A stretch of 64,000 nucleotides of DNA, from positions 1 through 64,000 of the forward strand of contig NZ_SPHO01000018.1 of NCBI RefSeq assembly GCF_005845215.1. Direction: 5' to 3'. The stretch comes from Clostridium sp. 1001271st1 H5 (lineage in GTDB: Bacteria; Bacillota; Clostridia; Lachnospirales; Lachnospiraceae). The position numbers and the translations under genes are program-made. The notes below the pieces were generated by a model, which worked only from the letters and a program-made list of their open reading frames with translations, did not search any database and was not told where the DNA came from. Shown piece by piece: positions 15,923 to 24,091 of this stretch; position 1 is the stretch's first letter; each line of letters begins with the position of its first letter.

Positions 15923-15966
15923 AGAGGAGGATTGCGAACACTTGTTTGCAATCCTCCTCTTTTTAT
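15923..15966 (+). terminator. Intrinsic terminator after the HPr-like gene
   Basis: A perfect 13-bp stem (15923-15935 with 15948-15960) is followed by TTTTTA. It lies within a possible N-terminal extension of the helicase frame, which argues that the helicase starts downstream. Confidence 0.88.
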
Positions 15967-16016
15967 GTTATGATACCCTATATTATGTATGGAGTGGACA
16001 GGGGAGGAAGAAGGAG

Positions 16017-18446
16017 TTGGAGAATCATTCGCAGCCCCAGATACGCATTTCGGTGCGGAACCTGGTGGAGTTTGTAATGAGAAGCGGTGACCTGGACAAC
16101 CGGAGAACGGCGGGGGCCAGGAAGGAGGCCATGCAGGCCGGAAGCAGGCTGCACCGGAAGATTCAAAAGCGTATGGGAGCCGCCTACCGTTCCGAGGTAA
16201 TGCTGCGGCATCAGGTCCGGGAGGACATGTTTGATATACTGGTGGAGGGAAGGGCGGATGGAATCATCACCGAGCCGGCCGGTGTGACCATTGATGAGAT
16301 TAAGTGCATTTACATGGACGTATCCAGGCTGGAAGAGCCTGACCCGGTCCACCTGGCCCAGGCCCTTTGTTACGGATGGTTTTACAGCGTACAGAATGAG
16401 CTGGAATCCATTGGAATCCAGATTACCTACTGTAATATAGAAACAGAGGAAATCCGCCGTTTTAAGGAGGCCAGGAGCTTTGGGGAGCTGAAGGCGTGGT
16501 TTGAGGGGCTGGTTCATGAGTATGTCAAGTGGGCCAGATATCTGTATCACCACGGTATACGCCGCCAGGAATGCCTAAAGGAGCTGCCCTTTCCATATCC
16601 CTACAGGGAGGGTCAGAAGGAACTGGCCGGGAACGTGTACCGCTCTATTGCCAGAAAGCGCAACCTGTTCATCCAGGCGCCCACAGGGGTGGGAAAGACC
16701 CTTTCCACCATTTATCCCAGCCTGAAGGCCATGGGGGAAGGCCATGGTGAGAAGCTGTTTTACCTGACTGCCAAGACCATTACAAGGAGCGTGGCCGAGG
16801 AAGCGTTTTCCATCTTAAGGCGGGAGGGGCAACTTTATTTTAATACAGTCACCATCACTGCCAAGGAAAAGCTGTGCGTCATGGAGAAGCCGGACTGCAA
16901 TCCCCAGGCATGTCCATGGGCAAAGGGCCACTACGACCGGGTCAATGACGCTGTCTACGAAATCATCCAGGAGGAGGACGGCATTACCAGGGACAAGGTG
17001 CTGGAATACGCAGAGCGGTATCAGATATGTCCCTTTGAATTCTGTCTGGATATCAGCAACTGGGTGGACGGCATTATATGCGATTACAATTATGTCTTTG
17101 ACCCTAATGTGAGACTGAGACGGTATTTTGACCAGGGGGAGCCGGGCCAGGGCTACCTGTTTCTGGTGGATGAGGCCCACAACCTGGTGCCCAGGGCCAG
17201 GGAGATGTACAGCGCCGGCCTTGTAAAGGAGGACGTGCTTCTGGCAAAACGCATATTAAAGACACATCCCGGAGCAGGCAAGGTCATTGCCCAGCTGGAT
17301 AAGTGCAACCAGAAGTTTCTGGAATTAAAGCGTTCCTACGGAGGGGATGAGGGCGGGCGCAGGACCGTGCTGGGAAGCACCTATGAGCTTTTGCCGGATG
17401 TGAACATTCTGGCACTGAACCTGATGACCATGTTTGGGGAGCTGGAAACCTTCATGAATGAGAACATGGAGTTTCCGGACAGGGACCTGGTGCTGGAATT
17501 CTACTTTGCGGTCCGGGATTTTCTCTATGTGTATGACAGGCTGGATGACAATTACAGAATATATGACCAGATTCTTGCGGACGGCAGCTTCATGGTAAAG
17601 CTTTTATGCATCAATCCGTCGGTGAACCTGAAGGAGTGCCTGGACAAGGGGGCCAGCACCCTGTTCTTCTCAGCCACCCTCCTGCCCATCCAGTACTATA
17701 AGGAGCTTTTAAGCGGCAGCCAGGAGGAGTACGCGGTCTATGCAAAGTCCCCCTTTCCCCAGGAGAACCGCATGGTCCTGGCAGCCAGCGATGTCAGCAG
17801 CCGCTACAGCCGGAGAGGGCCTTTTGAGTATGAGAAGATTGCGGACTATATATGCCGGATTGTGGAGGGAAAAAAGGGTAATTATATGGTGTTCTGTCCC
17901 TCCTACCAGTATCTCCATGCCATAGAGGATATTCTGGCAGCCAGGGAGGCGGCAGGAAGCCTTTCTTTTATATGGAACGCCCAGACCAGCCATATGGCAG
18001 AGGAGGACAGAGAGGCGTTCCTGCAAAGCTTTGAGGAGGACAGGGATTGTTCCATGGCAGCGCTGTGCGTCATGGGAGGGATTTTCTCAGAGGGAATTGA
18101 TTTAAAAGAAGAGCGCCTTATCGGCGCTGTCATCATTGGAACCGGACTGCCCCAGGTAAACACGGAACAGGAGATTCTGAAGGAATATTTTGATGAACAC
18201 GGGGAGCATGGTTTTGACTATGCCTACCAGTATCCGGGTATGAACAAGGTGATGCAGGCAGCAGGCCGGGTCATCAGGACCATCCATGACCGGGGAATCA
18301 TCGCTCTGCTGGACGACCGGTTCCTTCGCCCGGAATACGTGGCGCTGTTCCCAAGGGAATGGGGTACCTACACCGTGGTGAACCGGTATAATGTGGACCA
18401 GGCGGTGAGGGCGTTCTGGGACGGGTTCCCTATAACATGTCCATGA
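16017..18446 (+). CDS. PD-(D/E)XK nuclease fused to XPD/DinG-type DNA helicase
   Basis: The 809-aa protein joins an N-terminal RecB/Cas4-like nuclease (about 1-125) to a superfamily 2 helicase. Nuclease motifs are GRADGI (Asp81), TIDEIKC (Asp93, Glu94, Lys96) and a QALCY motif at 115-119. The helicase has Walker A APTGVGKT near 221-228, a DEAH box (VDEAHN), and a Cys cluster fitting the XPD/DinG 4Fe-4S domain (KLCVMEKPDC, QACPW, QICPFEFC). This architecture predicts 5'-to-3' helicase activity coupled to strand cleavage in repair or recombination. The frame is open back to 15909, but the TTG at 16017 has GGGGAGG nine bases upstream and gives an N-terminus like relatives. It overlaps the convergent LysR gene by 17 bp. 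Confidence 0.85.
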   Translation: MENHSQPQIRISVRNLVEFVMRSGDLDNRRTAGARKEAMQAGSRLHRKIQKRMGAAYRSEVMLRHQVREDMFDILVEGRADGIITEPAGVTIDEIKCIYMDVSRLEEPDPVHLAQALCYGWFYSVQNELESIGIQITYCNIETEEIRRFKEARSFGELKAWFEGLVHEYVKWARYLYHHGIRRQECLKELPFPYPYREGQKELAGNVYRSIARKRNLFIQAPTGVGKTLSTIYPSLKAMGEGHGEKLFYLTAKTITRSVAEEAFSILRREGQLYFNTVTITAKEKLCVMEKPDCNPQACPWAKGHYDRVNDAVYEIIQEEDGITRDKVLEYAERYQICPFEFCLDISNWVDGIICDYNYVFDPNVRLRRYFDQGEPGQGYLFLVDEAHNLVPRAREMYSAGLVKEDVLLAKRILKTHPGAGKVIAQLDKCNQKFLELKRSYGGDEGGRRTVLGSTYELLPDVNILALNLMTMFGELETFMNENMEFPDRDLVLEFYFAVRDFLYVYDRLDDNYRIYDQILADGSFMVKLLCINPSVNLKECLDKGASTLFFSATLLPIQYYKELLSGSQEEYAVYAKSPFPQENRMVLAASDVSSRYSRRGPFEYEKIADYICRIVEGKKGNYMVFCPSYQYLHAIEDILAAREAAGSLSFIWNAQTSHMAEEDREAFLQSFEEDRDCSMAALCVMGGIFSEGIDLKEERLIGAVIIGTGLPQVNTEQEILKEYFDEHGEHGFDYAYQYPGMNKVMQAAGRVIRTIHDRGIIALLDDRFLRPEYVALFPREWGTYTVVNRYNVDQAVRAFWDGFPITCP

Positions 18447-19305
18447 ACTGTCTGGCTGCCTGGGATACGGGAAGGCTTTCATTGAAGGCCACCATCATTT
18501 GGCGGGAAGGAAGCTGTTCCTTTAAATCCAGAATGAACAGGTCCTCGTCATGTTTGGGAATACAGAAATCAGGGACAAAGGCAATTCCCAGACCGATACG
18601 GGCCAGGTCAATGAGCAGGTCGTTGCTGGACAGTTCGATTTCCGGCACCAGGTCCAGCTGGCTTTTCTGAAAGACCTGATGAAGGAATTCACTGGTGGTG
18701 CTTTTGCGGTCCAGCATCATGATGGGATAGCGGAGCAGCTCCTCCAGGGACAGCGTGGTTCCCTCTAAGGAGAAGGCGCTGCGGCTGGCAACAAACACAT
18801 CGTGAAATTCATTGATAACCCGGGTGTTCATACTGCCGGCCAGGGCGGAATTGGGATAGTTTGCCACGATAAAGTCAGCCTGTCCGTTTTCCAGGAATTT
18901 TGCGCACTCAATGGAAGTCTGGTTGATAACCTTGATATGGATGTTGGGGAATTCCTTGTGGAAACGGTTCAGATAGGGGACCAGGTAATAGCGGCAGATG
19001 GTGTCGCTGGCTCCGATACGCAGCTGCCCCCCGTTAAGGGTATGGGCTTCCAGCAGCTGGTTTTCCCCCTTTTTAATAAGATTCATGGCTGGTTCAATAT
19101 GCTTTAAAAGAATCTCCCCTTCCGGGGTGAGCTGTACTTTCTTGGTGCTCCGGATGAACAAAGGCTGGTTAAGCTTTTTCTCCAGGACTTTAATGGACTG
19201 GCTTACAGCGGACTGGGAAATGAAAAGCTGCTTGGAAGCCTCGGAAAAGCTCAGCGTTACCGCCACATGGTAAAATACTTTATAAAGTTCATAGTTAATA
19301 TCCAT
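18430..19305 (-). CDS. LysR-family transcriptional regulator
   Basis: The 291-aa standard LysR regulator has an N-terminal winged HTH (about 1-60, ASKQLFISQSAVSQSIKVLEKKL) and an effector-binding domain (about 90-290). AGGAGG lies nine bases before the ATG. It converges on the helicase gene, the ends overlapping by 17 bp, and is divergent from the sigma-like gene 150 bp away, which it may regulate. The effector is unknown; the domain resembles CysB/CbbR-type members only in the general fold. Confidence 0.88.
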   Translation of the reverse strand: MDINYELYKVFYHVAVTLSFSEASKQLFISQSAVSQSIKVLEKKLNQPLFIRSTKKVQLTPEGEILLKHIEPAMNLIKKGENQLLEAHTLNGGQLRIGASDTICRYYLVPYLNRFHKEFPNIHIKVINQTSIECAKFLENGQADFIVANYPNSALAGSMNTRVINEFHDVFVASRSAFSLEGTTLSLEELLRYPIMMLDRKSTTSEFLHQVFQKSQLDLVPEIELSSNDLLIDLARIGLGIAFVPDFCIPKHDEDLFILDLKEQLPSRQMMVAFNESLPVSQAARQFMDML

Positions 19306-19454
19306 TATTAAGTCCTCCTTATAAACTAAGCATATCTTATCACGGTTAGCGGGGCTTTGTAAAGAGGGAAACTTGACTTATGGTTTGGCATGGATTATCC
19401 TATTAAGGATTATGGATGGAACTTGAAATTAAGGAGAATTGAAAGGACAGAAGT

Positions 19455-20051
19455 ATGATGGAACAGGATTTTTTTGATATGTATCTGGAAGAGATGGGGG
19501 ACATTACACCTTTGGACAGCAATGAAAAGGGTTCCGTTCTTGAGGGAACAGCCAGGGGCGATGCAGGGGCGCGCAGCCGCCTGGTGGAGGGCTGCCTGAG
19601 GGAAGTACTGGAGATGGTCCGGGAATATGGAGACAGCGAGCTTCCCTTATCTGATTTGGTACAGGAGGCCAATACGGCTCTGATGCTGGCAGCCATTGAG
19701 TATGATGGCAGCGAACCGTGGGATGAACTTATGACCCGCCGCGTGAAGGAAAGCGTGGAGCTGGCCCTGGAGGAGCAGAGGACGGAGAAGCAGATTGAGG
19801 AAACCATGGCGGCCAGGGTCAATGTGCTCCAGACAGTATCCCAGGTATTGGCAAAGGAGCTGGGCAGGGAGGCAACCCTGGAGGAGCTTTCCTCCAAAAT
19901 GAAGATGACGGAGGATGAGGTCAAGGACATCATGAAGCTGGCCCTGGATGCTCTGACAGTCAATGGAGAAGGCCAGGCCGCCGCTTCGCAGGATGAGGAA
20001 GATACGTCCAATCCGGTGAGGAACGGCTGGAATCTGGAGGAGGGCCTGTAG
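19455..20051 (+). CDS. Sigma-70-like protein lacking region 4
   Basis: The 198-aa protein resembles part of a primary-type sigma factor. A region-1.2-like start (FFDMYLEEMGDITPL, about 6-20) and a region-2.1-like helix with DLVQEANTALMLAA (67-80) are present. A region-3-like segment (LAKELGREATLEELSSKMKMTEDEV) covers about 132-156. The -10 recognition part of region 2 is replaced by an acidic, non-aromatic stretch, and region 4, which binds the -35 and the beta flap, is absent. It is unlikely to be a complete sigma factor; it could bind core polymerase or an anti-sigma. The stop codon directly abuts the start of the phosphatase gene, so they are translationally coupled. The SD is AAAGGA. Confidence 0.7.
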   Translation: MMEQDFFDMYLEEMGDITPLDSNEKGSVLEGTARGDAGARSRLVEGCLREVLEMVREYGDSELPLSDLVQEANTALMLAAIEYDGSEPWDELMTRRVKESVELALEEQRTEKQIEETMAARVNVLQTVSQVLAKELGREATLEELSSKMKMTEDEVKDIMKLALDALTVNGEGQAAASQDEEDTSNPVRNGWNLEEGL

Positions 20052-20660
20052 ATGAAACTCTATATCATACGCCATGGCCAGACCGACTGGAATGTGCAGG
20101 GAAGGATACAGGGCAGGCAGGATATCCCGTTAAATGCAGCAGGCCGCAGCCAGGCCGGGATGCTGGCTTTGGGAATGAAGGAGCGTCCGGTTTCGGCCGT
20201 TTACTCCAGTCCCCAGCTTCGGGCCATGGAGACAGCCAGGGCCCTTGCAGAGGACCAGGGGGTGGAGGTCATATCTGTGCCTGAGCTGGTGGAGATTGGA
20301 TACGGCAACTGGGAGGGGAGGACTGCCCAGGATATACTGACCAGGGAGCGAAAGCTCTACGAAGAATGGTGGCAGCATCCGGCCACAGTGGCTCCTCCCG
20401 GAGGCGAGACCCTGAACCAGGTGGATGCCAGGTGCAAAAAGGCCTGGGACCGGATAAAGAGGGAGATGAGGGGGGATACGGCAGTGGTGGCCCACGGCGG
20501 TACGCTGGCTCATTTCATTGTCCATCTTCTTGAGGGCCGGCAGGATGCAGAGGAAATCGTGGTGGGGAATGCCAGCATTACCACCATGGAGTATGACCCG
20601 GCCGCCGGACAGTGCAGCCTGCTGGAGTTAAATGACTGCAGCCATTTAATGCAAAAATAA
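20052..20660 (+). CDS. Histidine phosphatase family protein (phosphoglycerate mutase-like)
   Basis: The 202-aa branch-1 histidine phosphatase has the catalytic YIIRHGQTDWN motif (His8), a second His in VVAHGGTLAHF and the acid pair in EIGYGNWEG. Substrates of this family range from sugar phosphates to alpha-ribazole phosphate (CobC). The B12 cluster elsewhere in the window has no recognisable cobC, so that role is possible but unproven. It starts immediately after the sigma-like gene stop, with GGAGGAGGG upstream inside that gene. Confidence 0.88.
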   Translation: MKLYIIRHGQTDWNVQGRIQGRQDIPLNAAGRSQAGMLALGMKERPVSAVYSSPQLRAMETARALAEDQGVEVISVPELVEIGYGNWEGRTAQDILTRERKLYEEWWQHPATVAPPGGETLNQVDARCKKAWDRIKREMRGDTAVVAHGGTLAHFIVHLLEGRQDAEEIVVGNASITTMEYDPAAGQCSLLELNDCSHLMQK

Positions 20661-20706
20661 TGTTAAAATATTGACATAATTTTTAGGGGAACAATTCCCA
20701 AAACAC

Positions 20707-20735
20707 TTGCGTTCCAGGGGGGAATATATTAGAAT
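20707..20735 (+). promoter_or_regulatory. Promoter of PPi-PFK 2
   Basis: -35 TTGCGT (20707-20712), a 17-bp spacer and -10 TAGAAT (20730-20735) predict a start near 20742, immediately before the cre-like palindrome. Confidence 0.65.
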
Positions 20736-20745
20736 AAAGGTAGTT

Positions 20746-20761
20746 TTGTAAGCGCTTACAA
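20746..20761. promoter_or_regulatory. CcpA catabolite-responsive element (cre)
   Basis: TTGTAAGCGCTTACAA is a perfect 16-bp palindrome matching the cre consensus (WTGNNARCGNWWWCAW). It lies at about +5 to +20 relative to the predicted start, a position where CcpA usually represses as a roadblock. No such site precedes PPi-PFK 1. Confidence 0.75.
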
Positions 20762-20782
20762 TTTATGAATGGAGGTATTTCT

Positions 20783-22030
20783 ATGACAGAGGTAAAAGGT
20801 AATGTAATCGTAGGGCAGTCCGGAGGTCCAACCGCAGTGATTAATTCCAGCCTGGCAGGCGTGTTTAAGACAGCCAAGGACAGGGGCGCCAGGAAGGTGT
20901 ACGGCATGCTCCACGGCATACAGGGGCTTCTGCAGGAGCGGTATGTGGATTTGGAGGAGCACATCAAGTCGGATTTGGATATTGAGCTTTTGAAAAGAAC
21001 GCCCTCCGCTTATCTGGGTTCCTGCCGTTTCAAGCTGCCGGAGATTTGTGATGACCGGGAGATATACGATAAGATATTTTCCATTCTGGACAAGCTGGAG
21101 ATAGAGTACTTTTTCTATATCGGCGGCAATGACTCCATGGACACCATTAAGAAGCTTTCCGACTATTCCCTGCTCAACGGCAGCAGAATCCGCTTTATGG
21201 GCGTTCCAAAGACCATTGACAATGACCTGGCGGCCACAGACCATACCCCCGGATATGGCAGCGCAGCCAAGTATATCGGCGCCATTACAAAGGAGGTCAT
21301 CCGTGACGGATTGGTATATGACCAGCAGAATGTGACCATCCTGGAAATCATGGGCCGGAACGCAGGCTGGCTGACAGGAGCAGCTGCTCTCGCAAAGGGA
21401 GAGGACTGCGAGGGGCCGGATATGCTGTTCCTTCCGGAGGTGACCTTTGACGTGGATGCTTTCATGAAAAAGGTGGAGGAGCTTCATAAGAAGAAGGCAT
21501 CGGTGGTAGTGGCTGTGTCCGAGGGCGTGAAGCTGGCGGATGGCCGCTATGTGTGCGAGCTGACAGACGGCATTGAGTTCGTGGACGCCTTTGGACATAA
21601 GCAGCTTACAGGAACAGCCAGATACCTGGCAGAAAAAATCAACCGGGAAGTGGGATGCAAGACAAGGGCCATTGAATTCAATTCCCTTCAGCGCTGCGCG
21701 TCCCATATCGTATCAAGAGTGGATATTACGGAAGCCTTCCAGGTGGGCGGCGCTGCCGTGAAGGAGGCCTTTGAGGGTGAGACAGGCAAAATGATTATCC
21801 TGAAGAGGGTGTCCGATGACCCCTATGTGTGCGTGACGGATATTTACGATGTACATAAGGTGGCAAATGTGGAGAAGAAGGTTCCAAGGGAATGGATTAA
21901 TGAGGCAGGGGATTATGTGACGGAGGAATTTGTGAACTATATCCGGCCTCTGATTCAGGCGGAGCTGACGCCTATTATGACGGACGGACTGCCCAGGCAT
22001 TTGTATTATACGGATGTGGAGAGAAAGTAG
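20783..22030 (+). CDS. PPi-dependent 6-phosphofructokinase, paralog 2
   Basis: This 415-aa paralog of the enzyme at 14101-15339 has the same overall alignment and the same diphosphate-type motifs (GGNDS, PKTIDND, MGRNAGWL). It performs the reversible PPi-linked phosphorylation of fructose 6-phosphate. An in-frame ATG at 20765 lacks an SD; the ATG at 20783 has GGAGG seven bases upstream. It has its own promoter and a cre site, so this copy is probably under carbon catabolite control whereas paralog 1 is not. A very strong inverted repeat follows the gene. Confidence 0.92.
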   Translation: MTEVKGNVIVGQSGGPTAVINSSLAGVFKTAKDRGARKVYGMLHGIQGLLQERYVDLEEHIKSDLDIELLKRTPSAYLGSCRFKLPEICDDREIYDKIFSILDKLEIEYFFYIGGNDSMDTIKKLSDYSLLNGSRIRFMGVPKTIDNDLAATDHTPGYGSAAKYIGAITKEVIRDGLVYDQQNVTILEIMGRNAGWLTGAAALAKGEDCEGPDMLFLPEVTFDVDAFMKKVEELHKKKASVVVAVSEGVKLADGRYVCELTDGIEFVDAFGHKQLTGTARYLAEKINREVGCKTRAIEFNSLQRCASHIVSRVDITEAFQVGGAAVKEAFEGETGKMIILKRVSDDPYVCVTDIYDVHKVANVEKKVPREWINEAGDYVTEEFVNYIRPLIQAELTPIMTDGLPRHLYYTDVERK

Positions 22031-22085
22031 GGATTTAGAAGCGCGCGGTATTGGGGCTCACCTTGCACAGGTCCTCTGCATCGCA

Positions 22086-22136
22086 CAGCCGGAAACCCCA
22101 GTCCTTTGCTGTTTGCGGGACTGGGGTTTCCGGCTG
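22086..22136. terminator. Strong inverted repeat between convergent genes
   Basis: A perfect 19-bp stem (22086-22104 with 22118-22136) with a 13-nt loop lies between PPi-PFK 2 and the DUF1846 gene. It lacks a clear T run on either strand, so it may be a transcript-end stabiliser or bidirectional stop rather than a classic terminator. The rest of 22031-22303 shows no gene. Confidence 0.65.
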
Positions 22137-22303
22137 CAGGGAGCGCAGGGATAAATCGTTTATTCTATTTCACTAATTATTGTAACAAAAATAGTAAGCA
22201 TTCTAATTAATTGAATTTTACTGAAATTGCTGGGAATATAACCCATATTGGTCCTGGGCTGGCAGCCGGGCTGAAAACAGCCGGGGTACTGGCGATGGCA
22301 TCA

Positions 22304-23782
22304 TCAGTGGTACAGCTTTTTATGCTCATATACCGGCTCGGAAGTGAGCTGGACGCCCAGTTTGCCGAATACCTTGATGTCCACGTCGGACAGCATCACG
22401 GAGGTGTGGACCTGGCAGCCGCGGAGCTTGGGGAGCTGGGCCAGGGCCTTTTTTGCGGTTTGGTCAGTGGCGGCGCTCATGCTCAGGGCGATAAGGACTT
22501 CGTCGGTGTGGAGACGGGGGTTCTTGCTGCCCATGTATTTTGTCTTTAAGGTCTGGATGGGCTCAATGGCCGATGGCGCAATCAGATGGATATTGTGCGG
22601 GATGTCTCCCAGGACCTTGATGGCGTTTAGCAGGAGGGCGGCAGAGGCTCCTAACAGGCTGCTGGTCTTGCCTGTGACAATGGTGCCGTCGTTTAATTCC
22701 ATGGCAGCGGCAGGACCGCCGGATACCTTGGCACGCTCCAGGCAGGGCGCAATGACAGCGCGCATGGTGGAGTCGATTTTTGCCTTGTTCATCAGAAGAT
22801 TGATTTTGTATACTTCATCGGAAGTCCCTTCCTCCTTGGCCAGACGGTTCAGGGCATGGTAGTAGCGGCGGATGATTTCCTGCTTCGATGCTTCGCAGCA
22901 GGCTTCGTCGTCCATGATGCAGAGGCCGGCCATGTTTACGCCCATGTCAGTGGGGGATTTGTAGGGGCTTTCGCCGTATATGCCTTCAAAAATGGCGTTC
23001 AGTACAGGGAAAATGTCCACATCCCGGTTGTAGTTGACCGTGGTTACGCCGTAGGCTTCCAGGTGGTACGGGTCTATCATATTCACATCGTTTAAGTCGG
23101 CGGTGGCTGCCTCGTAGGCCAGGTTCACCGGATGCTTTAAAGGAAGGTTCCAGATAGGGAAGGTTTCGAATTTGGCATAGCCGGCCTTGATGCCGCGCTT
23201 GTTCTCATGGTACAGCTGGGAGAGACAGGTGGCCATCTTGCCGCTGCCCGGACCTGGAGCCGTGATGATTACCAGAGGACGGGTGGTTTCAATGTAATCG
23301 TTTTTGCCGTAGCCTTCATCGCTGACAATGAGGGGCACGTTGCTGGGGTAGCCTTCGATACAGTAATGGCGGTATACTTTGATATCACGGTGCTCCAGCT
23401 TGGCTTTGAACTGGTCGGCGCCGTTCTGGCCGCTGTACTGGGTGATGACAACGCTTCCCACATAGAGACCCTTGTCCCTGAATTCCTGAATCAGACGGAG
23501 GACATCCTCGTCGTAAGTGATGCCCAGGTCGTGGCGGACCTTGTTCTTTTCAATGTCGGCTGCATTGATGGCAATGAGAATTTCGGCCTGGTCAGCCATT
23601 TGAAGGAGCATACGAAGCTTGCTGTCCGGTTCAAAGCCGGGCAGGACCCTGGAGGCATGGTAGTCGTCAAAAAGCTTTCCTCCGAATTCCAGATACAGCT
23701 TGTCTCCGAATTCTCCAATACGCTGTTTGATGTGTTCTGACTGCATGGTTAGATACTTTTCATTATCAAATCCGATTTTCAT
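22304..23782 (-). CDS. DUF1846 domain-containing protein
   Basis: The 492-aa soluble protein has the conserved DUF1846 start MKIGFDNEKYLTMQSEHI and internal ITAPGPGSGKMATCLSQLYHE, a P-loop-like segment. The family is widespread in Firmicutes and has structures but no settled function. The frame is open 130 codons further upstream, but that stretch runs into the intergenic region and lacks family similarity, so the ATG at 23782 is chosen. The SD is weak. It is a single gene, convergent with PPi-PFK 2 and divergent from purL. Confidence 0.85.
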   Translation of the reverse strand: MKIGFDNEKYLTMQSEHIKQRIGEFGDKLYLEFGGKLFDDYHASRVLPGFEPDSKLRMLLQMADQAEILIAINAADIEKNKVRHDLGITYDEDVLRLIQEFRDKGLYVGSVVITQYSGQNGADQFKAKLEHRDIKVYRHYCIEGYPSNVPLIVSDEGYGKNDYIETTRPLVIITAPGPGSGKMATCLSQLYHENKRGIKAGYAKFETFPIWNLPLKHPVNLAYEAATADLNDVNMIDPYHLEAYGVTTVNYNRDVDIFPVLNAIFEGIYGESPYKSPTDMGVNMAGLCIMDDEACCEASKQEIIRRYYHALNRLAKEEGTSDEVYKINLLMNKAKIDSTMRAVIAPCLERAKVSGGPAAAMELNDGTIVTGKTSSLLGASAALLLNAIKVLGDIPHNIHLIAPSAIEPIQTLKTKYMGSKNPRLHTDEVLIALSMSAATDQTAKKALAQLPKLRGCQVHTSVMLSDVDIKVFGKLGVQLTSEPVYEHKKLYH

Positions 23783-24091
23783 TTCTTCTGTAATCTCCCG
23801 GTTTTTTATAATCACATACTTTTCTAGTATAGCACAATTTAATTCTGCGCGCCATAATAGTTTAATCGGATTGAAAAGGCGGGATTTGCTGCAATCTGTA
23901 TCCGCAGCCGTAAAATCATACATACCGGTTGTTTTATAAGAAAAGCACTTAAAAAAGATTAAATATATTAATTTTACTAATCCATATAATCTGTGATAAT
24001 ATAAGGCAAGATGAAAAGGCGTTTGTCCTTTTTGCGTTGCCGCATAAATATGCCAATACAACAGGCTATGAAAAAAGCAGGAGGTTGCTAA
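23783..24091. other. Divergent intergenic region before purL
   Basis: An AT-rich gap contains a probable purL promoter (-35 TTTACT 23973-23978, extended -10 TGTGATAAT ending 24000). A two-part hairpin follows at 24005-24041 (GGCAA/TTGCC outer, AAAAGG/CCTTTT inner) that would form at the 5' end of the purL leader. I see no riboswitch or gene. Confidence 0.45.

Noticed and set aside
15909..16016. Upstream start of the helicase gene overlapping the HPr-like stop
   Set aside because: This stretch contains a perfect terminator hairpin, and a better SD with TTG lies at 16017.
20756..21706. A 316-codon open frame antisense to PPi-PFK 2
   Set aside because: A similar antisense frame exists opposite PPi-PFK 1, as expected from paralogous coding sequence read backwards. 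No independent evidence of coding.
24005..24041. Transcription attenuator before purL
   Set aside because: The hairpin has a short T run inside its stem rather than after it, so it is not a convincing terminator.
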